Assembly: GCF_964275005.1 (NCBI RefSeq)
Contig: NW_027307659.1
Coordinates: 310,001-374,000 of the forward strand
Direction of reading: 5' to 3'
Source: Diadema setosum
Taxonomy: Eukaryota; Echinodermata; Echinoidea; Diadematoida; Diadematidae
DNA length: 64,000 nt
The stretch's first letter is position 1, and each line of letters opens with the position of its first letter. Positions 12,173-23,259 of the stretch are shown here, piece by piece. The notes under the pieces are model-generated. The model was not told where the DNA came from and did no database searches. It was given only the letters and a program-made list of their open reading frames with translations. The position numbers were made by a program, and so were the translations under genes.

Positions 12173-15100
12173 TCGTTAGTCGCCGCCATCTTGCTAACAC
12201 GCGAATTTCTGTGCTCGGAAAATTCGCCGGAATTGCACTTGAATATTCAAGTTTTCGTTCGAGTTGGATCGACGTAATAGCGAAAGTTACCTCAACGGGA
12301 GGTTTTGCCAGGTTTTTTCTGGTTTTAACTATCATTCTTCAGCTGAACAGCAACGGAACTTATGTCTTCGACCAACGTTTCAAACGTGGGCGGCGCAGCC
12401 GCACCACCGCTGCTGACAGGAGTCGCGTCCCCGGCAGCCACCGGCGGGGGTCGCGGAGACCAGCACGCACAAGAGTGCAAGCAGAAAACTGCGACAGCCA
12501 AAGGTAAAACGCCTACTAGAGCCGGCAAGGCAGGTACTAGTAATAGTACTACTACAACAAGCAGTGCTAACCCTAGCGGTAGTACCGGTGCAAACAAAAC
12601 AGTGAAACCACCTGCCAAACTGGCCTCTAAAGTTTCAACTTTGGAAGATAGACTCGGCAAGCTTGAAGGCCAATTAGCTGTGGTTGTTCAATTTGTGGAG
12701 GCACAGTCGGCAAAGCAGACACCAGCCCGTGAAGGCGGTGGCAATGGAAAGAGTATCAGGACTCGTTCTGAATACTCCCCTTCAGACTCGGCAGATACTG
12801 ACTGCTATTATGATGATGAATATGCGGCACCATTTCTGGGCCGAGATATGGATGAAAACTCTGTGATTATCCAACCAGGTCAAGGGGATAGTCGTGATGA
12901 CAAATTTGATATTGAAGAAGGCGAAGTTCCCCCTTCTGTAGTGGAGAAAGTGCCAAACATTGCAGCCAAATTTGCTGTGGCTGAGGAAGTTGGTCCCCCC
13001 ATTGACCCAGAAATTGCTAAGTCTACAGCCTACCTTCTGACCCACCAGCTCGAGCCCAAAGTGGTAGATGAAACGATCACTAAATACCCCATTCCCAGCA
13101 ACTGCGAGCTGGTGGATGTGCCGAAAGTCAACCAAAGAATCTGAAATGGGCTACCTGCCTTTTCAAAGACACGAGACCTCAAATTTCAGAGACTCCAAAA
13201 GAATCTCACGAGACGCATCAATGCCTACATACATACAGTGTCGGCACAGGATATCACTGAACAGCAACAAGATGCACTAGCACTTCTGTGCAGTGCGAAT
13301 TTCGAGCTAAATTCCTTGCGTAAGGAATTCATGAAACCAGACATTGGTTATCAATTCCAGCATCTCTGCAAGCCCTCTACCCCGGTCTCCAAATTCCTTT
13401 TTGGTGACGACCTGGGAAGGCAAATGAAAGACATAAGAGATGAACAAAAAGCAACTGACGGTGTCCTCAGGAGTGAGCATAGCAGACAATACAAAAAGCA
13501 GCGTTTCAGCCCATATGACTATGGCAGGAGTGCATATGGCAAGGGCAGGAGCAAGATTACATCAGGAAGCTCAAATTTGCCCCAACAGTACCGCGACGCG
13601 GGCTGGACTACTTCTCGTGCAAGTACAAGTGATGTCACTAGGCCTACAGGTGCAAAAGGACCGTGGACTGGAGCTACCAGCCATGCTTTTTTAGGCCAGC
13701 GCCCCAAGGGGAGGGGGAAGCCGTCGGCTCCCCACACCTTCACACATCCCAGCCAGCACCAACCGCACTGCGGCAGCAAGCAGGGCTCAGGGATGAAGAG
13801 AGCACGATAACCTCCAGTTCAACTGACGAGGTAAACATGACATCTGATTCTAGTGATTATGCAAAGCTATGTCATAATAATGTAGAACCTATGGTAGGAG
13901 GTCGACTGAAGCAATTCCTCCCAAAGTGGCGCAAAATTACTTCAGACCCACATGTGCTAAATGCTGTAAGTGGTTACAGGCTTGAATTCAGTAAAGAGAT
14001 GGGTGCACCATCTAGAACTAAACCCCCTTACCTTTTTCGGTGTGATAAAGCCGAAGAGGCTGATATTGATCTTGAAAATTCTAAACTCCATGACAAGGGA
14101 GTAATCGAACCGTGCCAGATGGAAACTGGAGAATTCGTGTCTAATATTTTTACACGGCCTAAAAAAGACGGGGGTACACGCGTTATCCTAGACCTGTCTG
14201 ATCTCAACAAATATCTCCAGTACCAGCATTTTAAGATGGAAAATATCCATACTGCTATTGAACTCATTTCAGAAAATAGCTTCTTAGCTTCAGTCGACCT
14301 TCGGGACGCGTACTATACAGTACCTGTGCACCCAACACACAGGAAGTTCTTAAAGTTCTCCTGGAAAAATCAACTTTGGCAATTCAAAGTACTGCCTAAT
14401 GGCCTGAGCACGGCGCCAAGGTTATTCACTAAACTACTGAAACCTGTATTCACATTACTGAGAGAGCAAGGGCATGTAGTAATTGGATATCTTGACGATG
14501 TACTCATTATTGGAGAAAGTGAGAATCAAACATTGCAAACGGTTTTTGAAACCACTAGCATCCTTGCACAACTTGGGTTCTTGCACACCCAGAAAAATCA
14601 GTACTATGCCCCACTCAAGAAATACAATTTCTTGGTTTCATTCTCAATACTCAGGCCATGACAATTCGACTGCCTGATAACAAATCAGAGGAAATACAGT
14701 CCTTGTGCACTGAACTTATGCAAATAGCAAACCCCAGTATCAGGCAGGTGGCTAGAATTATCGGGAAAATGGTAGCATCATTTCCCGCAGTCCAGTATGG
14801 ACAGCTCTATTACAGGGCTTTAGAAAGGGACAAAATCAAAGCACTCAAAATGAATAAGGGGCATTTTGACAGAAAAATGAGCCTATCTTTGGAAGCAAAA
14901 CAAGAGCTGCAATGGTGGACAGACAATGTGCAGTCTACTTTCTCACCCTTACGACACCCTAAACCTATGCTCGAATTGTGCACGGATGCCAGTGGCAAAG
15001 GCTGGGGGGCATCTGATCATACCACCCATACACGGGGTAGATGGAATGAAGACGAGCTGCAAAAAGCCAGGGAGAATAAGATTAATTATCTGGAGACCCT

Positions 15101-15535
15101 GGCTGCTGGCATGGGACTCAAGTCCTTCTGTTCTAATTCACAAAACATTCATGTTTTGTTACGGCTAGATAACAGTACTGCTGTTGCGTACATTAACAAC
15201 ATGGGAGGCATTAAATCCCTTGACTGTGATCGGGCAGCCCGAGAGATTTGGCAGTGGTGCGAAACTCGTAAAATTTGGGTCACTGCAGCACACTTGCCAC
15301 GAAAGCTGAATGTGGAGGCAGACCGCATGTCTAGAATTTTCAATGACCGCACAGAATGGATGCTTGACCGCACAGTTTTCCAAGAAATAACTTCACGTTT
15401 TGGGACACCAGAAATAGACCTATTTGCCTCCAGACTTAACAAGCAGGTAGAGAACTATGTCACATGGTTGCCCGACCCACATGCCAAGGCTGTTGATGCC
15501 TTTACTCTCGATTGGGGAAAATTCTCAAGCTCGCT

Positions 15536-16000
15536 CGCTTTTGAAATTGCTCGCTCGCATTGAATCGTTGTGCCATTCTCCTAATGTTGCTGCCAGTAAT
15601 TGCCAGCAGTTGCGCCCGATGCGCCGCCCCATTAATTTCCAAAGTGAAAGATATAGCTACAAACCCCAGTTTTGGAACTGTAGAATATCAAAATTTTCAA
15701 GCTCGCTCGCTTCGCTCGCTCACATTTTATTGTTATGCTATTCACCTTATGTTGCTGACAGTATATAGTTTGTCGATCGTTTCACACCGTCATTCCATAA
15801 TCCATATAAGGAAAACTTACAATGTTCCTCAATGACTGCGTTGTTGAATGTATCACATTCCGTAATGTATTGTAGTCCCATTATTGCTCACGCACACACG
15901 CACAAGCATACAGATCGTCAAAATTACTTTATGGTTCCCCCCATGTTTCGACCCACCGTACGCCACTTAATATATGATAGATGTGTGTGCGTGTGTGTGT

Positions 16001-16035
<35 letters not shown>

Positions 16036-16110
16036 TGTGTATATTGTATAACATATGCATGGTCTAATCTTGAGCCCCCTCCAATGTTTGCCCCCCCAAT
16101 CCAAAACTGC
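15536..16110. other. segment inserted within the DIRS fossil
   Basis: It holds two similar blocks starting CAAGCTCGCTCGCTT (about 15536 and 15698, roughly 160 bp apart), each followed by sequence containing ATGTTGCTG, and then a long (GT)n tract. None of it resembles DIRS coding sequence. It may be a small foreign insertion or local expansion. Confidence 0.5.
15980..16033. repeat. (GT)n microsatellite
   Basis: Nearly pure GT repeat with a few interruptions, seen directly. It generates Cys-Val-rich frames that are not genes. Confidence 0.95.
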
Positions 16111-16651
16111 TTCCGGCGCGCCTGCTTGCAGGAATACATCAGCAGGACCCGCAGAATCAGAGCTAGTGAACGGTACCTTTTTGTTAGCTACAAGAAACCG
16201 TATCACAGGGTATCATCTCAAACAATCGCTCGCTGGATTAAGGAGGTTTTGGAGGCTGCTGGTATTGATACAGAGATCTACAAGGCGCACTCTACTCGGG
16301 CAGCGTCTACCTCCGCAGCCAATAAGGGAAATTTCCCAGTATCTAAAATACTTGCGCAAGCCGGTTGGGCCAACGAAAGAACCTTTCGCAAGTACTACGA
16401 CAAGCCCTGTCCTGCTGAGAAAACCTTTGTAGAAACAATTATCAAAAAATAGACTGTGAAGCCCTAAGATTTGGGCAGACATGTCTTGAACTGCCTGAAC
16501 TTGTGAACTCTTGGAGACACAATATCTCTGCAGCATTCAACCTGAATGAGACTTGCAATGGAACCTCTTGTATTACTTGTAAGGTATGCTTCCTACCCCT
16601 TTTCGGGGGGGGGGGGTTGCCTCGAGAATGTAACCACTGGCTTTGAAATCT

Positions 16652-16966
16652 CATGACGTAATCTCTCACGAAATTACGATATAAAATGGAAGATTAAACG
16701 AGAACTTACCGTTTGAAGTTTAATATTAATTTTATGAGTAATTGGAGGGTGAGATTACGTCCCACCTCACCCTCCCCCAAATTTCAAACGGTAACTTAAT
16801 CTCTCGTTATCTTCCTACATCAGTGGTCACATTCTTGCTTCTAATATTGAGTGGCGCGCGCACTAGCGGGATCTCATATATGACGTAATCTCACCCTCCA
16901 ATTACTCATAAAATTATGATATTAAACTTCAAACGGTAAGTTCTCGTTTAATCTTCAATTTAACCA
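16652..16966. repeat. right end of the DIRS element with a 75-bp hairpin
   Basis: About 16689-16760 and 16884-16960 are inverted copies of each other (shared words include CAAACGGTAAGTTCTCG and TCACCCTCCAATTACTC). They flank the internal complementary region that pairs with the left terminus. Such structures are expected where DIRS elements store the sequence needed to rebuild their ends. Confidence 0.7.
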
Positions 16967-18003
16967 GAGTGTGTCAAAAGGTTCGTTAATAGGACCGTCA
17001 TGTAATTTTGCGAGGCTTCTTGCATGGTATCCCTCCGTAACAGAATGAAACAAACTCGCGATCGCGAGCCGGGCGAATTCACCGGCTCCTGAAAACGCGA
17101 AAATGACACAATTTTCATTCAGTTTTATTATAACATACTGATACTCACTTCATTCTCGTATGTCTTCTTTTTCTATCTGATGTCAGACTAAAGGTCTTTT
17201 CAGAAGGTTTGAGCACAAATTTGCTCAAAAAACCACACTACCAAACACGATTTGTGATTAAAATCATCACATACAGCCCGCGGCATCGCGAAGCTCGCTA
17301 TCCTTCCATCGCATTCACTGCTGTAGTGTAGCATCGACCGACCGTCGACCGTGAAATCTGCTGCAAAACCATGTGCGTGATGTGGACCGTGTTGTATGTA
17401 TACAGTACAGGCGTACAGTACAGGCGTACATACACGTGTACAGAAGACGAGGCATGGCAGAGCAGAGGCCAGGCCGCGATTATTTTTTCCGTAACCCTAA
17501 CCTGCCGATCGACACACAAACGATTATGGAACTACTGAGAGTCTTATTCATATTTATGAACAAAATATTTACGTCGATGTAGGGCAATTTGTTAATCAGT
17601 TGCAATACTGACAGTCTATTATTAACTTGAAATAGTGAATTCTATTCAAACACTAGCCATATAAACCATGTACCTAACTTAGGGTTTAATAAGGTTCGTG
17701 TTTAAATATAGGCAGGGGCTTCAATCAAGCTGTTTTCGAATCGGGGAAGGGGAGGCGGGAGGTTACGGAAAAAAATTACTGTGGCCATGCCAGGCCGTAG
17801 TTTCGCGAAACTAGATATAAATTACAGTTCGAGGACATGCCATAGCAACGTGTAGGCCTATATATCAAAACACGCGTTTCTATGGGATGTCCATGAACTA
17901 GGGAACGGTTTTGAGAAATTCGAAGTCATTCGAAGTTGAAGTGGTCTTTTCCTATGCATTTTTAGGTGATCCGAGTATCCTCTCGAATCACCTTCTGTAT
18001 CTG
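16967..18003. other. CpG-containing unassigned stretch
   Basis: Patches such as CGATCGCGAGCCGGGCG (about 17058) and CGACCGACCGTCGACCG (about 17335) have high CpG. Plus-strand frames here have no convincing splice sites. It could hold a promoter, but nothing decides it. Confidence 0.35.
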
Positions 18004-18066
18004 TACGGATTCTTTCTTTCTTTCTTTCTTCTTCTTCTTCTTCTTCTTCTTTCTTTCTTTCTTTAT
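18004..18066. repeat. (TTC)n/(TTTC)n microsatellite
   Basis: A pyrimidine tract of TTTC then TTC then TTTC units, seen directly. It accounts for Lys/Glu-rich minus-strand frames. Confidence 0.9.
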
Positions 18067-18437
18067 TTCTCCCCAAAAGTTGTGCAGAGGATAGCTCAGA
18101 AAGTGCTATGCCTATCAAGTTCATACTTATACCATGTATGTATCGTGTCCCAAAGACGACAGATCTAGTCATTTTTTGTTGTTGTTCATATCTCAAAAAT
18201 TCGATTTCTTATTTTTTTTTCAACTGGTATTTAGGAGTCTTGTAATATATTTAAAATGTTGATAGAAATTTCTGAATATATTCAGAAAGCACGCCTAGGC
18301 GCCTAGGCCTACTGTTTGGATAAACGGTAAACATAGTCTACGTTCGATACGAAGAAATCATTACGTCTTTCACTTGAGGAAAAACATACAAAACAAACAA
18401 ACAAAAAACACGTACGAACGAATGTTGATAGCCAAAA

Positions 18438-18466
18438 CCAGGGAGGTGGAAGAAAGACCTCCCTGG
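18438..18466. repeat. short perfect hairpin CCAGGGAGGT/ACCTCCCTGG
   Basis: Ten-base perfect arms with a 9-base loop. Function unknown; it could be the centre of a small MITE. Confidence 0.5.
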
Positions 18467-18469
18467 CCA

Positions 18470-19850
18470 AAACTTTTATAAGTAATAAGCAGTTATGATG
18501 AGCGTGAACTGAAATTAATTGTCACGATTTTGCTGTCTAACCAGGTGATGACTGCATCTCATTGAACCTACTCGTAGTGAATTTCTCTGGGCATACGAGA
18601 CCTTTTTATTTCTGTGATTGCATTTTTAATTGACTGATTAATCGATCTTTTTTTTTTTTTTAGTGTTCAGGGAACATAAGATATTCGATCAAGTACACTA
18701 TATTCGACTGTTTGATGTTTCCTATTATAAAATGGGTTCAAGAATGTAGCCAATAGGAAGCGCTGAAATGAGACACACCTCCTTCCTTTACTTCAGTACA
18801 ACTGCACTGCCTGTAATCCTATGGTACTAGTAGATTACCGATCGTCTGTGCGCGCGGCGGCTCCTTTGATGAATTGCATGCATACGCGTACGCGCTGTCA
18901 ATCCTGTAAACAACTTCTAGTTCGGGCTGCCGGCCGGCCGGCCTGTCTTCCCTTGTGCATAACATATGTGGCGTACGTACGTATACTGTACTATACGTAC
19001 ACTTTGTACAGTACAGTAGACCAAGCGTTATGGGACCGGACGCGTACATGGAGTCACTTTGAAGAGCAAATCCAACGATTTAGCAGGTTAATTCTCACGC
19101 CGTTTTCAGAGTATGTTGTCTAGTAGGCCTATATGAGGAGTCTGTATCAAGTCTTTAAGGTAAAGGGTGCATATTCTATGTAAAATAAGTAAGTTTTCAT
19201 GCGGGTGTCCGGAAACCCAACCCCCCATTATACTTATATAGTAAGGGTACTAGGTCTCGCGCAGGGACCTAATGATCGCGCATAGCGTAACTGCGTATAG
19301 CAAGCGATATTACGCGTAGGACTAAGCGCAAAATTTGCCGATACGCCCATGGAATAAACATACCTGACTTACCGCTCAACATGAGAAGGAAGCAGGTAAG
19401 AAATTTTGATTTCCAACAAATTTTCCACTAAATTTCCAATTCTTTACCTTGTACAAACCTACCTTCCCTTAAAATCTGTTCTAAGGATGTTGTAGCCTAG
19501 ACGTGTCGTCTCGCTTGTCTCGTTCGGAGTCGATAGAATTCGTAATTTGTTCGATCGATCGTTTACCACGTGACGTCATCATACACAAGAACAATGTATG
19601 CTGCCAGCTACGCTGAAATACTGTTAATAAATGTTGTTTTAAGTCAAATTTTAACACAACGATTATAATATTACAAAGGAATAAATATTTCAGTCTATCG
19701 AAGTTGAAGTGTGATTTCAATTTGAATTTGCTTGTGATTTCTTGCGCTAACTTGTGATATATTTGTGACAGGGGAGGGCCATAATGATACTGAAGAAAAC
19801 AAATTAGATGAGAGTGTATGGGTGACGAAAATGAGAGGGTGACGAATGGG
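18470..19850. other. unassigned interior of the 19-kb element
   Basis: No supported gene. CpG-rich and self-complementary patches occur (GGCCGGCCGGCC near 18931; GCGTACGTACGTATAC near 18973). These are compositional features only. Confidence 0.35.
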
Positions 19851-19854
19851 TAAG

Positions 19855-19890
19855 CACACACACAAACACACACACACACACACACACACA
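19855..19890. repeat. (CA)n microsatellite
   Basis: CA repeat seen directly. Confidence 0.95.
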
Positions 19891-19982
19891 AAGTATATGT
19901 TCATATTTTACTTTTTTCCATTTTATATTACGTGTATATTATTGGTTAAAGTGATTAGAAATATTGTAAGAAAACTTTATAA

Positions 19983-20162
19983 ATGAAAATCATTAACGAT
20001 TATGAAAATATCAATGATAAAAATAATGATAATAAGAATGATAAAATGATGATGGTGGTGGAAGTGATAATAATAATAATGAAAATGATAATGATTATGA
20101 TGATTATGATGATCGATGATGGTGGTGGTGATAATAGTAATAATGATGATAATAATAATAAC

Positions 20163-20193
<31 letters not shown>

Positions 20194-20225
20194 CATAAAA
20201 TAATAATAATAACAATAATATACAC
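19983..20225. repeat. (GAT/AAT)n trinucleotide tract
   Basis: Imperfect GAT, GGT and AAT triplets grade into a pure AAT run (about 20160-20190). All frames are open because of the triplet period, giving Ile- or Asn-rich false ORFs on both strands. Confidence 0.9.
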
Positions 20226-20722
20226 AAGTTAGGTAAAACTGCTGTTGCTTATAACAGGGACAAATTTAATATCAAGTGAAAAAATATTCTACGAAAGCCG
20301 GAGCACGTTACAGCCGCAGAGGGGCAGACACTTTCACGCATGAAACTACAGAGGGCAGCTGCGCGATCTTTACATACCCCGAGAAATTGAACGCATAAAA
20401 AAAAGTCCGACATACAAACGGCGACAGCGCACTACTCCGTCATCGTATCATCAGGAGATTCTGGGAGGTGATTTTTCTGCTTTTTCGTGATATTCATTGA
20501 AAAATTCAGGTACGATTATAGAATAACTTCTATTATAAGAGCATTTCAAATTTACGTGCGCGATATCTAGACCCCTCAACCATACTGTATGTGCGGGACT
20601 TCCGCGAGTGCGACGTGCGTAAAAGTTTGGGACGAACATCTTCGGACGTCTTGACCCACAAAGGTACGTGAAAAACGCTGAAAAATGATGTTAGTTTTCG
20701 AATTTTCGACCCATTTTATAAA
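20226..20722. other. unassigned stretch
   Basis: No gene or repeat family recognised. Moderately CpG-containing. Confidence 0.35.
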
Positions 20723-20896
20723 ACAAATGTTGCACAGGATTATTTCGTGGCGTTAGTGTAGGCGTAGCTCACTCTCGGGTATTTACAATGTAGTGCAACA
20801 TGCACTCGGCTTCGCCTCGTGCATGTTTCACAATTGTAAATACCCTCGAGTGCACTACGCCTACACTAACGCACTCTATCCTGTGCATCATTTGTA
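20723..20896. repeat. foldback (hairpin) element
   Basis: Two arms of about 75 bp are near-perfect inverted copies: CAAATGTTGCACAGGA at the left outer end answers TCCTGTGCATCATTTG at the right, with GGCGTTAGTGTAGGCGTAG and its complement inside. The loop is short (TCGGCTTCGCCTC). Likely a small non-autonomous element; no target duplication identified. Confidence 0.75.
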
Positions 20897-21375
20897 TACT
20901 ATGCGCCAAAAGAAAGGCTATAGAATCACGATATCTTTGCAATGATTCCTTTAATTCAACTAATGAGCTGGTTCTTCGATCGATATTTCCAGGATATTTA
21001 CACGCTGTTTATTCCAGCGCGCGCATTCTTTCGTCTGGCACGCACCTGGGTGTGGCACCTGCTTTTGTGGAAATTTCCACAAGGGGAGAGAGGTGGGGTG
21101 TCAAGTTTCTTCGAGCCGAAGGACTGCATGTAACACAATCTCTTCGCTCTGATTTATTGTCATTCGTGCTTTCCCCTTATTCTTTGCTGATGTTGGTAAA
21201 ATCAGACAACTTGTCTAAAATTTGTCACAAATTTTCTTTAGGTATGGAAGAAGAGAAAGGGGAAAGGAAAAGAGAAAAAAAAAAGAGGAAAGAAGAAGAA
21301 GGCCAAGGGGAAGGAAGAACCTGGGGTGTTAAGTTGGATTGACATTTTCGGGGGAATTGGCGACTGCCAATGTTA
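20897..21375. other. unassigned stretch with an AAG-rich tract
   Basis: A plus-strand frame runs through here but ends in a Lys/Glu-rich low-complexity tract (21250-21310) and lacks splice support. I do not call it a gene. Confidence 0.35.
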
Positions 21376-22161
21376 AGGCCCGGTCCCACTGGCCGACGGA
21401 CACAAAGCGTATGCAGAAAGGACACAGCGGACGAGCAAAATTTCGGGGATGGCTTCATCCGCTTTCATCCGCTCCAGAAATTGACAAAATTGGCGAAAAT
21501 TGGCGGTAACAGAACGGAAATAGAACGGACGTGGGTAGTATGTAGCGGGGATGTTAAATGGATGTTCATCGGAAGCCTAGCGGATGAAAGCGGATGGAAG
21601 GGGATGACAGCTCCGAAGGGGTTACCGGAGATAATTGCGAAACGGACGCATAGCAGAAAAAGCGGATGCAGAGTGGATGCAGAGCGGATGCAGAGCGGAT
21701 GCAGAGGGGATGCTTTCGAAATGCTTTATATACGAGATGCACACGCTTACATCCTTTCTATTAACGTGCTATTAACGATGTAAAGACGTTCCACGTACCA
21801 TATCTTTCCTCCCTCTTTCCGTTTTTAGCTGCAGCGGATGTGAGTTGCGAGGATGCCCAGAGGATGCAGAGAGGATGCAGCGGACGTTTAAGGGATGCCG
21901 CACGGACATATAACGTTTGTTGCTCGTATGTCGCGAATTTACATCGTACACAGCGGAAAGTTCATCCGTTCTAAAAGTTTTAAGCAGCTTAAAACTTTTT
22001 GCGCGGATGAAATCACAGTGGACGGATGCTCGATGGATAGAGCGGATGAAACACGTATGCGATGGGTACACAGCGGATTCGTAGCGTTTTCCAACGGATG
22101 GCAAGATTTTTTGTACGCTTTACATCCTCTTTGCATCCGTAAGTGCAGTGGGACCGGGCCT
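21376..22161. mobile_element. non-autonomous PIF/Harbinger-like element
   Basis: Perfect 16-bp TIRs AGGCCCGGTCCCACTG are flanked by the 3-bp duplication TTA (21373-21375 and 22162-22164), the signature of PIF/Harbinger. Inside, GCGGATGCAGAG-type words recur many times and a perfect hairpin (AAAAGTTTTAAG, loop CAG) sits near 21973-22000. No transposase frame is present. It is nested in the 19-kb element. Confidence 0.85.
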
Positions 22162-22227
22162 TTAGACAGTCATTGACCTCTAGTGAAGTCTCTAACAACA
22201 TGTTAGAGGTCATTTTTAGTGTTTGGG

Positions 22228-22285
22228 TTAACTGGGGGGGGGGGGGACATTTCTGATGGGGGAAATGCCTCATAACCCCCCCCCC

Positions 22286-22318
<33 letters not shown>
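22228..22318. repeat. G run, C run and (CT)n tract
   Basis: A poly-G stretch, then ATTTCTGATGGGGG, then a poly-C stretch and a CT microsatellite. The G and C runs could pair as a hairpin. Confidence 0.8.
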
Positions 22319-22783
22319 AACTTATGTGAATTTTAACACTTCAATCTATCTTTTAGGCCCGTGAAGATTAAACTAGCAGAATTAGATTATTATCCATAAT
22401 CATATAGATCTAGGCCTTACAAAGAAATACAGTGTCACTCACGTCGTTACAAGTCGCGACGACGTGGAATCGGGGAAATCTCCACCGACTCCCGTCCTCA
22501 GATTTAGAAGACGACCCGAGGGTAAGAATTTGAGACGTCACCTCGTACTAAGCTTGACGTTCGGTCTGGCGTTAGAAAGCTGCCTAATGCAATGAAAAAC
22601 CCCCACCCCATTCCTAAATAATCCAAACTGCCTTTAGAGCCACGTTCTATTACAACCACAACACAAAAAAAAATGTAAATAAAAACAAACACAAAACAAT
22701 AAATAAATATATATTTTTTTTAAATTGTTCCAAATTCGAATAGACTAATAGTAATATAAATCTTAGGGCTTACCTTTATATCA
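22319..22783. other. unassigned stretch downstream of the MSSKAS frame
   Basis: A minus-strand donor-like GATATAAAG|GTAAGC occurs at about 22775-22785, hinting that a minus-strand exon ends there. Otherwise AT-rich with no recognised repeat. Confidence 0.35.
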
Positions 22784-23041
22784 GATGCCATGTACATGGC
22801 TTCCTGTGTTATCTTGTTCCGGTAACATGTGGGTTATGAAATTATAATCATCATGATTTAAAAAAAAAAAAAAAAATAATTGATCAAATGGAATTATAAA
22901 CACTTTAAAATTAAAGAAATCGCGTAAATCAGAAATAATTTGTTTTATGTGTTTATCATTAATAATGATCAAGTCACTTGGTCTAATATCTAAATGAGAC
23001 TCCATGAGTTTCTTCAGCAGTGGGCTCGCTTTTGACGACAT
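22784..23041 (-). CDS. candidate 5' coding exon, MSSKASPLL protein
   Basis: From an ATG at 23041 on the minus strand the frame reads MSSKASPLLKKLMESHLDI, then RPSDLIIINDKHIKQIISDL and RDFFN, which looks like genuine helical protein. It then runs through a poly-A-encoded Phe stretch, so the true exon probably ends before it. Within the same interval, ITQEAMYMASDIK followed by a donor (GTAAGC) could be the next exon after a short intron. Promoter-like motifs lie just upstream. Family not recognised. It is inside the 19-kb insertion. Confidence 0.4.
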
Positions 23042-23105
23042 ATTTTTGTATCTTGACTCGACTCGACTATACAGTATTCGACTTGAGAAAAAGAATGAAG
23101 ATGGT

Positions 23106-23246
23106 GTATCGATATCTCTTGTGAATATCGATACAGACCTCATTTTAACTTTCAACCAATGAAACAGCCGCAAATTTGCAAAGAATTGTTTTTCAAGTAG
23201 TTCAAGTTTTGACACGTCCGGCGCACCATGAATCGAAATGACGTCA
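23106..23246 (-). promoter_or_regulatory. promoter-like cluster: CRE, CCAAT, two TATCGATA
   Basis: Upstream of the minus-strand ATG at 23041 lie a consensus CRE, TGACGTCA (23239-23246), a CCAAT sequence (23156-23160) and two TATCGATA words inside perfect inverted arms GTATCGATAT/ATATCGATAC (23106-23115, 23125-23134). TATCGATA is the DRE core known from insect promoters. The spacing and grouping suggest a TATA-less promoter, by inference. Confidence 0.4.
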
Positions 23247-23259
23247 TCTCTTAGTTTGT

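Larger units (their letters stand above)
12105..16966 (+). mobile_element. DIRS-type tyrosine-recombinase retroelement, broken fossil
   Basis: Parts in order: a Gag-like region (about 12360-13810); reverse transcriptase (about 13950-14650, with VDLRDAYYTVPVHP and GYLDDVLIIG); RNase H (about 14950-15350, with LCTDASGKGWGASD); the DIRS linker motif TPEIDLFASRLNKQ; and the C-terminal part of a tyrosine recombinase (about 16130-16430, with KAHSTRAASTSAA). Inverted terminal repeats and an internal complementary region are present, as expected of DIRS. An unrelated segment of about 0.55 kb separates RNase H from the recombinase. The copy is broken, with several interruptions. Its terminal repeats remain nearly identical over their matched parts, so it is probably fairly young. 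It lies inside the 19-kb element and must postdate it or have been carried by it. Confidence 0.85.

Noticed and set aside
12325-12660. 111-codon minus-strand frame over the Gag-like region
   Set aside because: Antisense shadow of the DIRS Gag-like sequence; hydrophobic low-complexity translation.
19977-20227. Ile-rich and Asn-rich frames on both strands
   Set aside because: Products of a GAT/AAT trinucleotide tract.
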